64,000 nt of DNA, from NCBI GenBank assembly GCA_047967505.1, contig CM106540.1; one strand, 5' to 3'. Each line of letters begins with the position of its first letter. Positions within the stretch are counted from its first letter, which is position 1. The stretch is from Dipteris shenzhenensis. Lineage: Eukaryota > Polypodiophyta > Polypodiopsida > Gleicheniales. The position numbers and the translations under genes were made by a program. Positions 32,881 to 44,505 of this stretch are shown here, piece by piece. The notes below the pieces were generated by a model, which did not search any database, was not told where the DNA came from, and worked only from the letters and a program-made list of their open reading frames with translations.

Positions 32881-33884
32881 ATCTGAAGGCAGTTCTCATC
32901 ATCAAGATTCCAAGCAATGTGAGTCCCCACCATCCGACTCTCATGGGGGATCCCAGGGATCTCAGCACCATGAGGAATCCTAGCACAATGAAGGATCCAA
33001 GCACGATCATGGGTCCTCTCAATCCTTCCACAAAACTAACCGTGGAAGTAGGGAGGTCTCCCAAGAGGGGAAAAATAGTCCAGTCAATCTTGATCAACTG
33101 CCCCTCCCTCCTCCGTGGGGTCCTGGCATGGAGCATCTAGACCAACAAGGGGAGCAAGAAAGGCAAAGAGAGGAGATGGAGAGATTACAGGGGCCACAAT
33201 AAGAGGAAGTATTTGGTGGGCTCGCAGATATAATGAACCTTGGCCCTAGTCCTCCAACCAAGCAGACTGCACAAAAGAGCACTATCAACCCTCTATGCCT
33301 CGATATTATCATGTATGAGGAGCCTCTAGTACGAGCTGAGCAAGAGCCTCAACCTCTGCTGTCTCACAGCCTCATGAAAATGAAAGCAGACCCCTAGGCA
33401 TGACAAGCCACCTCGAACAAGCCCCTAGGCATGACAAGCCACCTCTAAGGACCCACTAGACACAGGAAGAGCACTCTGAAGAGGTGGTTGCAAGGGAGGA
33501 GAGGTGAAAGAAGTTCAAAGCGGACAAGTGCCCATGGAACCATGTCCAGAGGCCAGTGCAGAGTCCCCCAAATATTAAAAGGCACAAAAAATCAGGTGTG
33601 AAGGCACTACAGGAGATCCGCAAGTTCCAAACCACTGTGGACAATCTCATTCCCCATGCATCCTTCCAACATGTTGTACGTGAAATAGCATGACTTACAA
33701 GAGTGATGTGCATTTCACTTCAAGTGCTATGGGAGCAATTCAAGAGGCAACGGACCAGATGATAGTATATCTTTTTGAAGACACGAACTTATGTGCTATC
33801 CATGCCAAAAGAGTAACAGTGATGGTGGACAAGGACCTTGCACTCGCCAAGCGCATCCACTCCAATCCCTCCCTTAGGCCCTAG
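32750..33884 (+). pseudogene. Histone H3/CENH3-like ORF, frameshifted
   Basis: The frame opens MAQVKQTGG, like the H3 tail ARTKQTA. It continues for ~210 codons of hydrophilic tail with four in-frame stops (32876, 32972, 33197 and near 33394). In the same frame, at 33257-33283, it contains TKQTAQKST, a second H3-tail match. After a frame change the histone fold follows: KALQEIRKFQ (alpha-N) and [20 protein letters not shown] (alpha-1) at 33598-33692. After another single-base shift come [19 protein letters not shown] and [16 protein letters not shown] (alpha-2, loop 2), then [10 protein letters not shown] (alpha-3), to TAG at 33884. LIP.ASF is reminiscent of CENH3, whereas loop 1 has canonical-H3 length. 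The very long tail is unlike ordinary H3. At least two frameshifts and the stops make it non-functional as it stands. Confidence 0.75.
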
Positions 33885-33950
33885 ATGTTGTTTAGGCTCA
33901 TTTGGTGTAACCTAAATCATTTTGTAAATCTCTGCCCTTTTAGGCCAATG

Positions 33951-33956
33951 AATAAA
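33951..33956 (+). terminator. Possible poly(A) signal of the H3-like ORF
   Basis: AATAAA lies 67 bp after the stop codon, in an AT-rich context. Replication-dependent plant H3 genes use poly(A) signals, so this is compatible with a histone-derived 3' end. Confidence 0.4.
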
Positions 33957-34068
33957 ATATATTTTTATGTTCTATTACTGTTCCCATGTTATTATACATG
34001 TTACATGATGCTTTCCGTCAGTTTATGCAAGTTCAATGTGAATTTGAGTGGTCAAATGATGTTTTTTT

Positions 34069-34352
34069 CACCATGGTGCAGAAGGCAAATGTGTTCACCA
34101 TTGTGCGCGGAGCACAAAAATGCTAAAACCCTGGGGCCTGTTAGACTTGGTTCGCCATCGCACGGGGAGCCCAAAAATGCTAAAACCCGCTATAGCACAT
34201 ATGGGGCTTGTTTGGCATGCGGGGAGCCCAAAAATGATAAAACCCGCTATGGCGCATATGGGCCCTGTTTGACTTGGAAACCCGCTATGGCGCATATGGG
34301 GCCTGTTTGACCCCGTGCGATGCCAAACACATTTGCCTTCTGCCGCGCGATG
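34069..34352. mobile_element. Small foldback/MITE-like element with internal tandem units
   Basis: The ends are inverted copies around AGAAGGCAAATGTGTT (34079 onward and its complement near 34330). Inside, a ~57-60-bp unit with GGGGAGCCCAAAAATG and AAAACCCGCTAT repeats three to four times. Confidence 0.65.
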
Positions 34353-34576
34353 AGATTCTTACTAGATTGCTCAGAAATGACCATTATAGCACAAATATTT
34401 ATCTAATAGCATGCTTTTAAACAAAATAGTGAATGAAAATATTAATGCCAACAACAATTAAAGTTACAAAATACAATGATAGTATAAAATAAATTTTGTA
34501 AAAGAACACAAAATGGGGCACTGTATAAAATGTATATCTGTATTCATATAAAATAAAATTTCTATACAATAAGGCT

Positions 34577-35640
34577 TCAGAGCCTTTCTCTCTTCTCTAA
34601 AACACTGAGAACATCGGGCTTTGAATTCCCAAATACACTCCTAGCTCTAAACCTAGTTGATAGAGAGTCAACGCTATTGTCGCTGCTGGCCAGGGACATG
34701 GTTACTGCCATCAATGCCATACCTTGAAAATTGGTTCCAAAGGCATTGAGGGCAGCCATGCAGTTCAACAAAATGACATTGTCAGCATTGCAATTGATGT
34801 CAGCATGACCAATCACTCTTGATAAGGCCTTGCACTTCAGGAGGTCATCACTACCATGTGGAGAAAACTTTTTGTGGATAACCATAAAGCACCCTTTTGC
34901 TTGGCCAAGGTAATGTGCCAATGAGTGATCTTGGCCGAAGCTACTGCGAACAAGCTGTTGCCAAGATGAGAATAGGTTGACCTCAAATGCATCCTGCAAC
35001 AGTCCAACATTACATTAGAATTCCATTAAAGCAAAAGTATACCAAGAGAGAAGAAATTCAAAGCTCATAGTTTCTTACCACTATGGAGTCGTCATGCTCA
35101 ATCCCTTCCTCTTTGTCAATGAGGATGGATCCAGAGGCCTCCTGTTATTTGGAGTGAGATGTGAAGGCTTCTTCTAGAACATCAGGTAAGTCGGAGTAGA
35201 TTGATGTCTCTGCATCTTTCATTTAGGCTAGTGTTAAAGCAAGAACCTCTTCTATTGAATCATCTGCTCCCAAAAACCCAGGTTCTTGCATAGTCGTGTC
35301 CACCTCGTATGCTTATAGGACACCTAGAGCTTCATCGTCCCAGAGACCAAACATAACCTCTATGTCATGGAGAAAGAGGTATTATTCTCCATTGACAAGA
35401 AAAGGAGCAAGAAACCATATCATTGTTGCGGGGTCAACAGAGGTGGTGCCCGAGGCAGATGGAATTTGAGAAGTAAAATGGGGTTCAGGAGGTCACTGGA
35501 GCACTTCTAGGGCCAATGCAGCTTCTTGCTCCTCAACTTCTTCATCTATGGGCTCTTCATTGTAGATGTTGGGCTCATCTACAGAAATAAGAGGATCGAA
35601 AATGATATTTGGACCCCCGGAGAGCAATTTAAACTGGCCT
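34577..35640 (-). pseudogene. Unknown spliced gene with five in-frame nonsense codons
   Basis: Exon 34989-34577 encodes DAFEVNLFSSWQQLVRSSFG ... VLSVLEKRERL*, about 138 aa, and is preceded by a good acceptor (GGACTGTTGCAG). Upstream, an exon (~35640-35083) ends ATAGTG|GTAAG and keeps one frame throughout, interrupted only by five single stops. It is acidic (EEPIDEEVEEQEAA, FGLWDDEALGVL). The lack of frameshifts suggests relatively recent decay. I do not recognise the family. It converges on the H3-like ORF. Confidence 0.45.
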
Positions 35641-36149
35641 CACCATGTTTTTTTACCAAGACCGGCTGCTGCAGCCCGTTATCGCATTGTAAAACTACAT
35701 ACTAAGCTATAAGAAGATAGGTATACCACTCGGTATTTCTCTATACCATGCGGTGATAGATATAGTGTATGGTACATTTCAACTACCGTGTGGGTTTGTT
35801 GCACTTACCATGCAATACAATTTCTTGTATATAGTGCGCGCCCACCTCGTACTATTTGCATTCTTGAGAATCTAGCTCTGCTTGGAGTCTCAAGAAAAAC
35901 AAAGAAGGACAAGCAAAAAGGGATAAAGACCAATAGAGGGTAGGTCATATCCCTCATAGTTTTTAGTAATGCCTACTAAATGCACCATCAATTGGCCCAA
36001 AATTTGCTCTCAATGATGCCACTTGAAGAGGGGAGATTGCTCAGGAGATTGTGATAGATAGGGAGGAGGAATTCGCATGGGGTTGTGATCTTGAGCTAGA
36101 TGCTAAAGAAAAATCTATTACCTTTGTAGAACCATTCATTCAATACAAT
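35641..36149. other. Spacer, nothing recognised
   Basis: AT-rich sequence with no open frame of note. CCATGCGGTGATAG- and ACCGTGTGGG-like phrases recur weakly. Confidence 0.45.
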
Positions 36150-36330
36150 GTGTGAAGTTGGTAGTAGTCACTACTAAGTAGATAAAATTGATACATGTGG
36201 GCATTTGGTAGTCATTAACTGAGTAGAGAAAATTGATACATGTGGGCATTTGGTAGTCATTAACTGAGTAGAGAAAATTGATCCATGTGGACATTTGGTA
36301 GTCACTATTGAGTGAAGAAACTTGATGTAA
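36150..36330. repeat. 45-bp tandem repeat, about four units
   Basis: The unit contains GTGGGCATTTGGTAGTCATT and AACTGAGTAGAGAAAATTGA. The two central units are almost identical; the outer ones have drifted. Confidence 0.85.
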
Positions 36331-37109
36331 GATACAACACATTTGATCAAGGAGTCATGGCCAATGTTTTGCAAGAATATATCTTGACATTATAGCTAGT
36401 CTTAGGGATACAAATCTCATTTCAGGTGAAATGGATTATGCTAGAACCATATAACAAAATTTGCAATTGAATTTTAGAAGATTGAAAGTATTTATATTTT
36501 AAGTGAAATGGTTCAAAGTCATTTGCAAAGGTGCTCAATCTATAGTCAGGAAGGATCCAAGTGGTTTCTTTTCCATTGATTCAACAAAAAATTAAAAATC
36601 CATTCATTCAACAAAATCTTGGGATGAAGTTACTAACACATTCATTCTACCCATGACTGTGAGCAAGTAAGAATTTTCTTATTTGGTGTCTTTCCCTTAT
36701 ATTTCATTAAAGCTTGCATGAACATATCATGAATGTTTTCGCAACTATAGATATCTAAGGTGTTTTTTCAACCTGATCAAGAGGACCATTAGTGATGGTT
36801 TGTGATTCAAGCTGCACCTAGAAATTCACATATATTTCAAGATGTGGAAGTGGACCATGAAATAGAATATCAAAGAATAAATGTGTTGGAATCTAGCACT
36901 TCCAATATTCCATCTACAAGAGTTTTGAAACATGAAATAGTTTGAGTTCCTTGGAGGCTTTCTCAAACACCGATTTAGGAGATCTCAGTTTAAATTTTAG
37001 AGATGTGCAAAATTTGGCCACAGATTGTCAAGAGGATGAGCATCAATCTCACAAGGAAGAACACAGTGAGGCTTTGATTGATTAAATAATGGATGAAAAC
37101 TTGATAGAA
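36331..37109. other. AT-rich spacer, nothing recognised
   Basis: Short frames only, such as SSTSNIPSTRVLKHE near 36890-36935. No family is seen. Confidence 0.45.
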
Positions 37110-37450
37110 AATGTAATTGCAAATCCAACCGGTTAACTTGGCTTTTTGTATTTATTGTGATAAACATTTTTCATGTGCACTAATCTGAAAGGTGTGGTAT
37201 CTAAGGTTTAGGATTTAGTTGCCATAGATATGGCTAGCATTATCTGATCTACATGGGTAACCTCAAGAGATAAGATTGCAAATCTAGCTCAATAAAGGGT
37301 TTTTGTATTTATTGGGAATTGTTTTTCATGAATACTAGTTTGAAATATGTGTGGTATGAAAAATCTAGCATTCAGTTGCCATGGATATGGCTATCATCGT
37401 TTGATCTTCATGTGTAGCCTCAGAAGATAGCATCGTAAGAGAATATTTCC
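37110..37450. repeat. ~158-bp degenerate tandem duplication
   Basis: Two copies (about 37113-37270 and 37271-37430) share TTTTTGTATTTATTG, ATTTAGTTGCCATAGATATG and GTAGCCTCA-like words. Confidence 0.7.
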
Positions 37451-39152
37451 CCCAACAAGGTTTACTAATGCCTTATGATATTTGTGATAGTTTTATAGTA
37501 AAAGAGTACTGAACACGTGCTTTGCACGGGCAAAGATGCATGGCCATCCTCAACCACTCCCCATCTAAAGGTGGATCTTTGATTCTTAAATTTTGGCTAA
37601 GTCTCAACCCATGGCTCTAAGACCTTCCATCTCCTGTTTTCATTCCATTAACCTTCCATCTCCTCCTTCCTCCCAAAGGTGACCTTCCATCTCCTCCATT
37701 CCATTGACCTTCTATCTCCTCCTTGCCCCTAAAGCTCCCTCTTGTCTTTCCACCTCCTCCCAAAATCTTGCCTCTTGTCTTTACACCTACTCCCCCCTCC
37801 AAGCCTCAATCCAAGAGCTCCTTCTTTGTGACACGTGGTAGGCTCTCCTCCTCTAAGCTGCCATGTGTGCTCTCCTTTTTTTTTGGTGTCCATGGTTAAT
37901 AGGTTAAAGATGGAAAACTTAATGCCAAAGTGGCCCCTACCTTTTTCTCCCATCCTTTTCCCATAATACCAATGAGGTATTCGTGGTGATGCCATTTGTT
38001 ATGAAAAAAAATTTATAAAGCACTTTATGGTTGACAATGACATAGATTCCACATATTCAAGTAACACTATGATATTTTACATTGGGAAAAAGTTTTTCCC
38101 ATAAAAACCTTTTTCCCACCTTGTCATTATGGATTTATTATGGTTGAAAACTCTCCAAATATTTTACTACAACATAAAAGGAATTCTATCAAAAGATCCC
38201 ATTACAAAGCTTGAAGGGAGCTGCAAGACCAAAACTAGATAGAATTTGAGAAAGAAAGTTGTGACCTGCAAATTAAAATTTGGTTTCTAAAACTATCTTT
38301 GTAGTGGAATATCTTTTAAGTGACCCCCAATTTTTATAATGTTACTTGTTTGGCAATACAAGGATTTGTTTGTCAATGTCCCCATGATTTTAGAGATGCT
38401 TGTGAGGCTATTATCTCAATCACACAATGCTAGCTTGATGGCTCTGTCTTGAGGTTTGCCAACTTCCAACATAGCATATAGTCCTCAAGTATTTTGATTT
38501 GTTAGAGGTTTTAAACTTTTATTCATGCTATTCCTATTTTAGCTAAGCCTTCATAGGGGACAAACCTCTTCAGTGATGGGTTGGGAATTGGAATTTTAGC
38601 CTTGGGATTAGCCCCAGAGTAGCATGTGAAGTCCTTCTAAGCAAGAACATTTATTAAAGGAAGCATTCAAACATCCTTGCCTACAACATCCAAAAAATTT
38701 TGAAATCATCTTTTTTTCAAGATATTTTAATCTTTGGTTGTTCTAAAAACTTTTATGATATTTCGTCATTGGATTATCATTAGAAGTAAAGCAAGGTGAT
38801 GTCTTGGAAACTTCCATGTGTGCAAGTTCTCAAGAAACACATATAAAGATGAGACTTCAATGAAATTGAAGTAAAAGGGATAATGGAGCTTCTTACAGAA
38901 TTCTTCTTCAGTCATTTGAAGGTGAAATATGAAAAAATACTTCAATGTTACAATAGTATACAATGTATTAAACACTCTCTAATTCCCATTCTATAAAAGA
39001 AAGGACTTCCTCTCAACTCAATGGAACATTTTGCCATTTGGTTCCCACACTCTTCTCCACAATGACATTCACTCTCCAACATACTCCTCTATTTTTCAAT
39101 CCAACCACACTACTGTACAGTCAAACCAAAAGGCAGAGTAAAGTATAAGCTG
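37451..39152. other. Spacer with a GC-rich terminal-like motif and low-complexity CT tract
   Basis: ACACGTGCTTTGCACGGGC near 37513 is a near-palindrome of the kind seen at plant transposon ends. From 37620 to 37760 ACCTTCCATCTCCTCC phrases repeat. The rest is AT-rich with no recognised gene. Confidence 0.45.
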
Positions 39153-39461
39153 TCAGGCCTCAGCCATGACATCAACATCCACCTGTGCTCCTGGATCATT
39201 AGCTCTATGATCCTCATCATTGTCACATACAGGAATGCCTCTTTTTAACACATCAACCCACAGTTGAGAAGCAAGGCTGTCAGCGGGGGTAGAGGTCTGA
39301 CCAGGGGTAGAAGTTGAAGCATCCCAATGGCGAGACTATAATGGACGTGGTTTAAGAGCGAATACCTTTTTGGGTTGCTGCCAGACAGCCTGGGGAGAGG
39401 CATGAGATTCTGAAATTTTGCCCTTCCCCTTATCCTTTTGCTTAGCTAGAACCTGAACCAT
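39153..39461 (-). pseudogene. Unknown 102-aa minus-strand ORF with one stop
   Basis: ATG at 39461 opens MVQVLAKQKDKGKGKISESH. The frame runs to TGA at 39153 with a single internal TAG (codon 42). The composition (Lys/Gly-rich start, Ser/Thr/Pro middle, acidic end) resembles linker regions of retroelement ORFs, but no domain is recognised. It ends 5 bp from the CACTA terminus, which may have inserted at its 5' edge. Confidence 0.35.
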
Positions 39462-39465
39462 ATTT

Positions 39466-39640
39466 CACTACAAGGCATAGGCCATTTTCCGACGGAAATA
39501 CCGACGCTTTTTACATTAAAAATTTTTTTTTTCACGGGCGCAAAGGTCGCTATAAAAGTCGTTAAAATCGTCGGAAAAGGAGCGTCGCTATAAACCGTCG
39601 CTATATAGCGACGCTGTTAATCGTCGCTATATAGCGAATC
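39466..39640. mobile_element. CACTA family II terminus and subterminal palindromes (element B)
   Basis: CACTACAAGGCATAGGCCAT then TTTCCGACGG is the element end. It matches the end of element C. From 39547 to 39640 there are full and partial copies of CGTCGCTATATAGCGACG, and the last one overlaps the end of the coding region. Confidence 0.8.
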
Positions 39641-41206
39641 CGAATCCGAATCGTCTTGTTGGGCTGTTCCCTGGTCCTCGGCACCTGCATCTTCTCCCTC
39701 GTCCCCGACACCTCCATCTTCTCCTTCGTCATCGGCACCTGCGTCCGATCCTTGCCCCTGTTGATCGCTCGTCTCTGATGATGGGACGCTTGAGCTTTGA
39801 CCCTGAGAGTGAACCATATAAATCGAAAATTAGATTGGAACTTAAATTAAAAAGTGAGATTACAAGCAGGAGTAAACTTATACCGTGCGAGCAGCCACCT
39901 CAGCCCAATCGACTGTCGCTCCCATTGCCTCTTGCTCAATGAACCACGGCTTGGTTCCTATCTGAAATGCGTGCCGCGTCTCTGCATCCGTAGGAAGACG
40001 ACCCATCGCAGCTTGCTGTGGATCCAATTTACGAGAGTTAGAGTTAGCTAAAGTGCATGTAATATGTAAGTAAAACAAATAGAACAATACATTAAATGGA
40101 AAGAAGTAAACTTACCACGGTTGCCTCGAACGCATACCGTCCACCTGCACCAAAGTGCGAAGTACCTACGACATCCAGCCGTCTCTTCGCAGCCCTCCTC
40201 TGACCCTCGAACATTTCAGGATGGTCCCTATGTTGCTTCTTGAAGTACTTCCAATCAGCTTTGTCTGCCCAGCTGGGTTTAGACAACCCCTTTGTAATGG
40301 AAGTACGCATGGTTGATCTGCGATGCTTTAGGACCAAACCCATGCGCTCGAGCATATAACTGTTATTAAACTCCACATTTGGCGGACTAGGAAATCTGAG
40401 TTTTAACTCATCGATCACCGCCTGCTTCTTTTGGCCATCTTGATACCGCCAATCGATATTTATGCCGCTCTTGAAGTGATGACTCATCAACCGCCTCATG
40501 GCGGCCATCACTGCTTTGCCCTTTTTGTCTTCTATTATCTCTCCGGCAGATGTGATTTGATAGGAGAGATCCCCTGATGAGTAAGGGGGACTGACGGTAG
40601 CAGAGTCTGAAGGAGTGGAAGTTGCGCGACCGCTTCCGGATCGAGGAGTAGCTGTGGGAGTAGGAGAGGGAAAGGGACCTGACTGATACTGTGTCTCCGG
40701 ACCAAGTGGAGACCTAAAGGAGCGTGAGTGTGCTGACTCGTCTACATCTCCTGAGTCAGCACAACATGAGCCGCCCATCCTACTCTTCCTTCCCTTGCGG
40801 GAGGCATGCGCAGGTGATGATCCCGCGGTCGAAGGGGCGCGAGGGGATGGCTGGGCTGTACGTCCACCCGTCGGTGTAGGGGAAGGAATTGCGGAGGTCC
40901 TCTGAGAGAGCAAAGAGAAGAATCTCACTGCCTCCTCATCGCTCATCTGCGCTACAAACTCGTTGAGAGTCCCAACAAAGCCATGCGCAGCTAGCAAAGG
41001 AGTCCCCTGAGGGGTAGTCGCAGTGCTACGTGGAAGAGGGGTCGGACCAGGGGTAGTCACAGTGCTAGGACCGAGAGGAGTCGGACCAGGGGTAGTCCTC
41101 GGGGTAGTCGCCTGAGAGGAATCAAAGTCCTCTAGAGCATATAGATCGTGAGCTCTCCTCCTGCGAGGCTGTCCGTACTCGTCCGATGAGCGACGTGATC
41201 CCATGT
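39617..41206 (-). CDS. CACTA second ORF, Transposase_24-like, intact (element B)
   Basis: Exons 41206-40116 (ATG at 41204), 40015-39884 and 39802-39617 splice in phase to 468 aa with no stop or shift. The N-terminal ~180 residues are Ser/Thr/Pro-rich. The middle (about 190-360) is basic and helical, with ISYQITSAG, INIDWRYQDGQKKQAV, RFPSPPNVEFNNSYM, KPSWADKADWKYFKKQ and HFGAGGRYAFEATV. Next come PTDAETRHAFQIGTKPWFIE and an acidic tail (DDEGEDGG repeats). The order fits the plant Ptta/En-Spm Transposase_24 family, DNA-binding accessory proteins of CACTA elements. The first exon follows a TGTTAG acceptor at the edge of the satellite, so Met codons encoded by the satellite are not used as the start. 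The last codons (SLYSDD*) lie in the subterminal palindrome. Confidence 0.8.
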
Positions 41207-41283
41207 CTAACATAGACACAAACACGAAAACAGAAAACAAATAAACAAACATGAGCATTCTCATAGGCATAGGCATAGGCAAG

Positions 41284-44200
41284 AAGAAAGAAGAGGGAAA
41301 GGAAAGAGGGAAAGAAGAGGGAAAGATAAGAGGGAAAGAAGATGTAAAGGAAAGAAAAGAATGAGAACGAGGAAATAGAGAATGAGAGAAAGGGAAAGAG
41401 ATGAGGGAAAATAGAGAATGAGAGAAGGGGGAAATGAGAGAAGGGGGAAATAGAGTGGGAAATAGAGAATGAGCTTATGCAGAAATAGAGAATGAGCTTA
41501 TGCTTCTCTCATTCTCTATTTCCGCATAAGCTCACGCATGTGCATGAGCTTATGCGGAAACTTAAGCATAAGCTCATGCACATGCATGAGCATAAGCATG
41601 AGAAGGATGAGTTTCCGCATGCTTATGCTCATGCGGAAAAAGAGAAGGAGCTTATGCAGAAAAAGAGAAGGAGAGAAGCATCTCTCATTCTCTATTTCCG
41701 CATAAGCTCCTTCTCTTTTTCCGCATGAGCTTATGCTTATGCTCATGGGTGAGCATGAGCTTATGCTCATGTTTCCGCATATGCGAAAATAGAGGAGGAG
41801 AGAAGCATAAGCTTCTCTCATTCTCTATTTCCGCATATGCTCACGCAAAAGAGAAAGAGAAAGAGCTTATGCGGAAAAAGAGAAAGAGCTTATGCGGAAA
41901 AAGAGAATGAGAGAAGCATATGCTTCTCTCATTCTCTATTTCCGCATAAGCTCCTGCGGAAACTTCCGCATAAGCTCATGCTCATGAATAAGCATAAGCT
42001 CATGCTTATGCTCATGCGGAAATAGAGAAGGAGCTTATGCGGAAAAAGAGAAGGAGCTTATGCGGAATAAGAGAAGGAGCTCATGCGGAAACTTGCATGC
42101 GGAATAAGAGAAGGAGCTTATGCGGAAAAAGAGAATGAGAGAAGCATATGCTTCTCTCATTCTCTATTTCCGCATAAGCTCTTGCGGAAACTTACGCATA
42201 AGCTCATGGACATGAATGAGCATAAGCATGAGCTTATGCTTATGCTCATGCATAAGCATAAGCATAAGCTCATGCTTATGCTCATGCGGAAAAAGAGAAG
42301 GAGCTTATGCGGAAAGAGAGAAGGAGCACTTGCGGAAACTTGCGGATAAGCTCTTGCGGAAACTTGCGGATAGCTTATGCTTATGCTTATGCTTATGCTT
42401 GCGGAAACTTGCGGAAACTTGCGGAAACTCATGCTTATGCTCATGCGGAAATAGAGAAGGAGCATAAGCATGAGCATAAGCATAAGCATAAGCATAAGCA
42501 TGAATGAGCATAAGCATGAGCTTATGCTTATGCTTATGCATAAGCATAAGCATAAGCTCATGCATAAGCTCATGCTTATGCTCATGCGGAAACTTGCGAA
42601 GGAGCTTATGCGGAATGAGAGAAGGAGCTTATGCGCAAAAAGAGAAGGAGCTTATGCGGAAAAAGAGAAGGAGCACTTGCGGAAACTTGCGCATAAGCTC
42701 TTGCGGAAACTTGCGCATAAGCTCATGACAAGCTCCTTCTCTCATTCCGCATAAGCTCCTTCTCTATTTCCGCATGAGCATAAGCATAAGCTCATGCTTA
42801 TGCTCATGCGGAAATAGAGAAGGAGCTTATGCGGAATGAGAGAAGGAGCTTATGCGGAAAAAGAGAATGAGAGAAGCATATGCTTCTCTCATTCTCTATT
42901 TCCGCATAAGCTCTTGCGGAAACTTACGCATAAGCTCATGCGGAAGAATGAGCATAAGCATGAGCTTATGCTTATGCTTATGCATAAGCATAAGCATAAG
43001 CTCATGCTTATGCTCATGCGGAAAAAGAGAGGGAGCTTATGCGGAAAAAGAGAAGGAGCACTTGCGGATAAGCTCTTGCGGAAACTTACGCATAAGCTCT
43101 TGCGGAAGCATGAGCATAAGCATAAGCATAAGCATAAGCTCATGCTTATGCTCATGCGGAAATAGAGAAGGAGCTTATGCGGAATGAGAGAAGGAGCTTA
43201 TGCGGAAAAAGAGAATGAGAGAAGCGTATGCTTCTCTCATTCTCTATTTCCGCATAAGCTCTTGCGGAAACTTACGCATAAGCTCATGCGGAAGAATGAG
43301 CATAAGCATGAGCTTATGCTTATGCTTATGCATAAGCATAAGCATAAGCTCATGCTTATGCTCATGCGGAAAAAGAGAGGGAGCTTATGCGGAAAAAGAG
43401 AAGGAGCACTTGCGGAAACTTGCGGATAAGCTCTTGCGGAAACTTACGCATAAGCTCTTGCGGATGAATGAGCATAAGCATGAGCTTATGCTTATGCTTA
43501 TGCATAAGTATAAGCATAAGCATAAGCATAAGCATAAGCTCATGCTTATGCTCATGCGGAAATAGAGAAGGAGCTTATGCGGAATGAGAGAAGGAGCTTA
43601 TGCGGAAAAAGAGAATGAGAGAAGCGTATGCTTCTCTCATTCTCTATTTCCGCATAAGCTCTTGCGGAAACTTACGCATAAGCTCATGCGGAAGAATGAG
43701 CATAAGCATGAGCTTATGCTTATGCTTATGCATAAGCATAAGCATAAGCTCATGCTTATGCTCATGCGGAAAAAGAGAAGGAGCTTATGCGGAAAAAGAG
43801 AAGGAGCACTTGCGGAAACTTGCGGATAAGCTCTTGCGGAAACTTGCGGATAAGCTCTTGCGGAAACTTACGCATAAGCTCTTGCGGAAACTTACGCATA
43901 AGCTCTTGCGGATGAATGAGCATAAGCATGAGCTTATGCTTATGCTTATGCATAAGCATAAGCATAAGCTCATGCTTATGCTCATGCGGAAAAAGAGAAG
44001 GAGCACTTGTGGAAACTTGCGGATAAGCTCTTGCGGAAACTTACGCATAAGCTCTTGCGGATGAATGAGCATAAGCATGAGCTTATGCTCATGCGGAAAT
44101 AGAGAAGGAGCTTATGCGGAATGAGAGAAGGAGCTTATGCGGAAAAAGAGAATGAGAGAAGCATATGCTTCTCTCATTCTCTATTTCCGCATAAGCTCTT

Positions 44201-44505
44201 GCGGAAACTTACGCATAAGCTCATGCTCATGAATGAGCATAAGCATGAGCTTATGCTTATGCTTATGCATAAGCATAAGCATAAGCTCATGCTTATGCTC
44301 ATGCGGAAATAGAGGAGGAGCTTATGCGGAATGAGAGAAGCATAAGCATAAGAGAATAAGAGGGATGCGAAAATAGAGAATAAGGGGGAAAGGAAAGAGA
44401 GAAGGGAAAAGAGAGAGGGGGAAAGAGAGAATAAGAGAAGAGGGAAAAAAGAGAAGGGGGAAAATGAGAAAAAGAGAAGGGGGAAGAGAGGGTTCCTACG
44501 CCCAT
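41284..44505. repeat. GCATAAGC/GCGGAAA palindromic satellite in the long intron of the second ORF
   Basis: About 3.2 kb is built from GCATAAGC, TTATGCGGAAA, AGAGAAGGAG and TTGCGGAAACTT words, flanked by purine-rich tracts. Higher-order units of about 350-730 bp each contain a long palindrome. The clearest is 42115-42180, 66 nt with a single mismatched pair. Related palindromes centre near 41917, 42879, 43229, 43629 and 44165. All six frames are open for long distances, giving repetitive KHKLMLMLMRK-like translations that are artefacts. Confidence 0.9.

Noticed and set aside
32750-33884. Ordinary functional histone H3 gene
   Set aside because: Four in-frame stops and at least two frame changes, plus an abnormally long tail, rule this out for the copy as it stands.
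41490-44350. Dozens of overlapping open frames (KHKLMLMLMRK, SISISSCLCSC)
   Set aside because: The palindromic satellite lacks stop codons in all six frames; no start context, domain or splice logic supports a protein.
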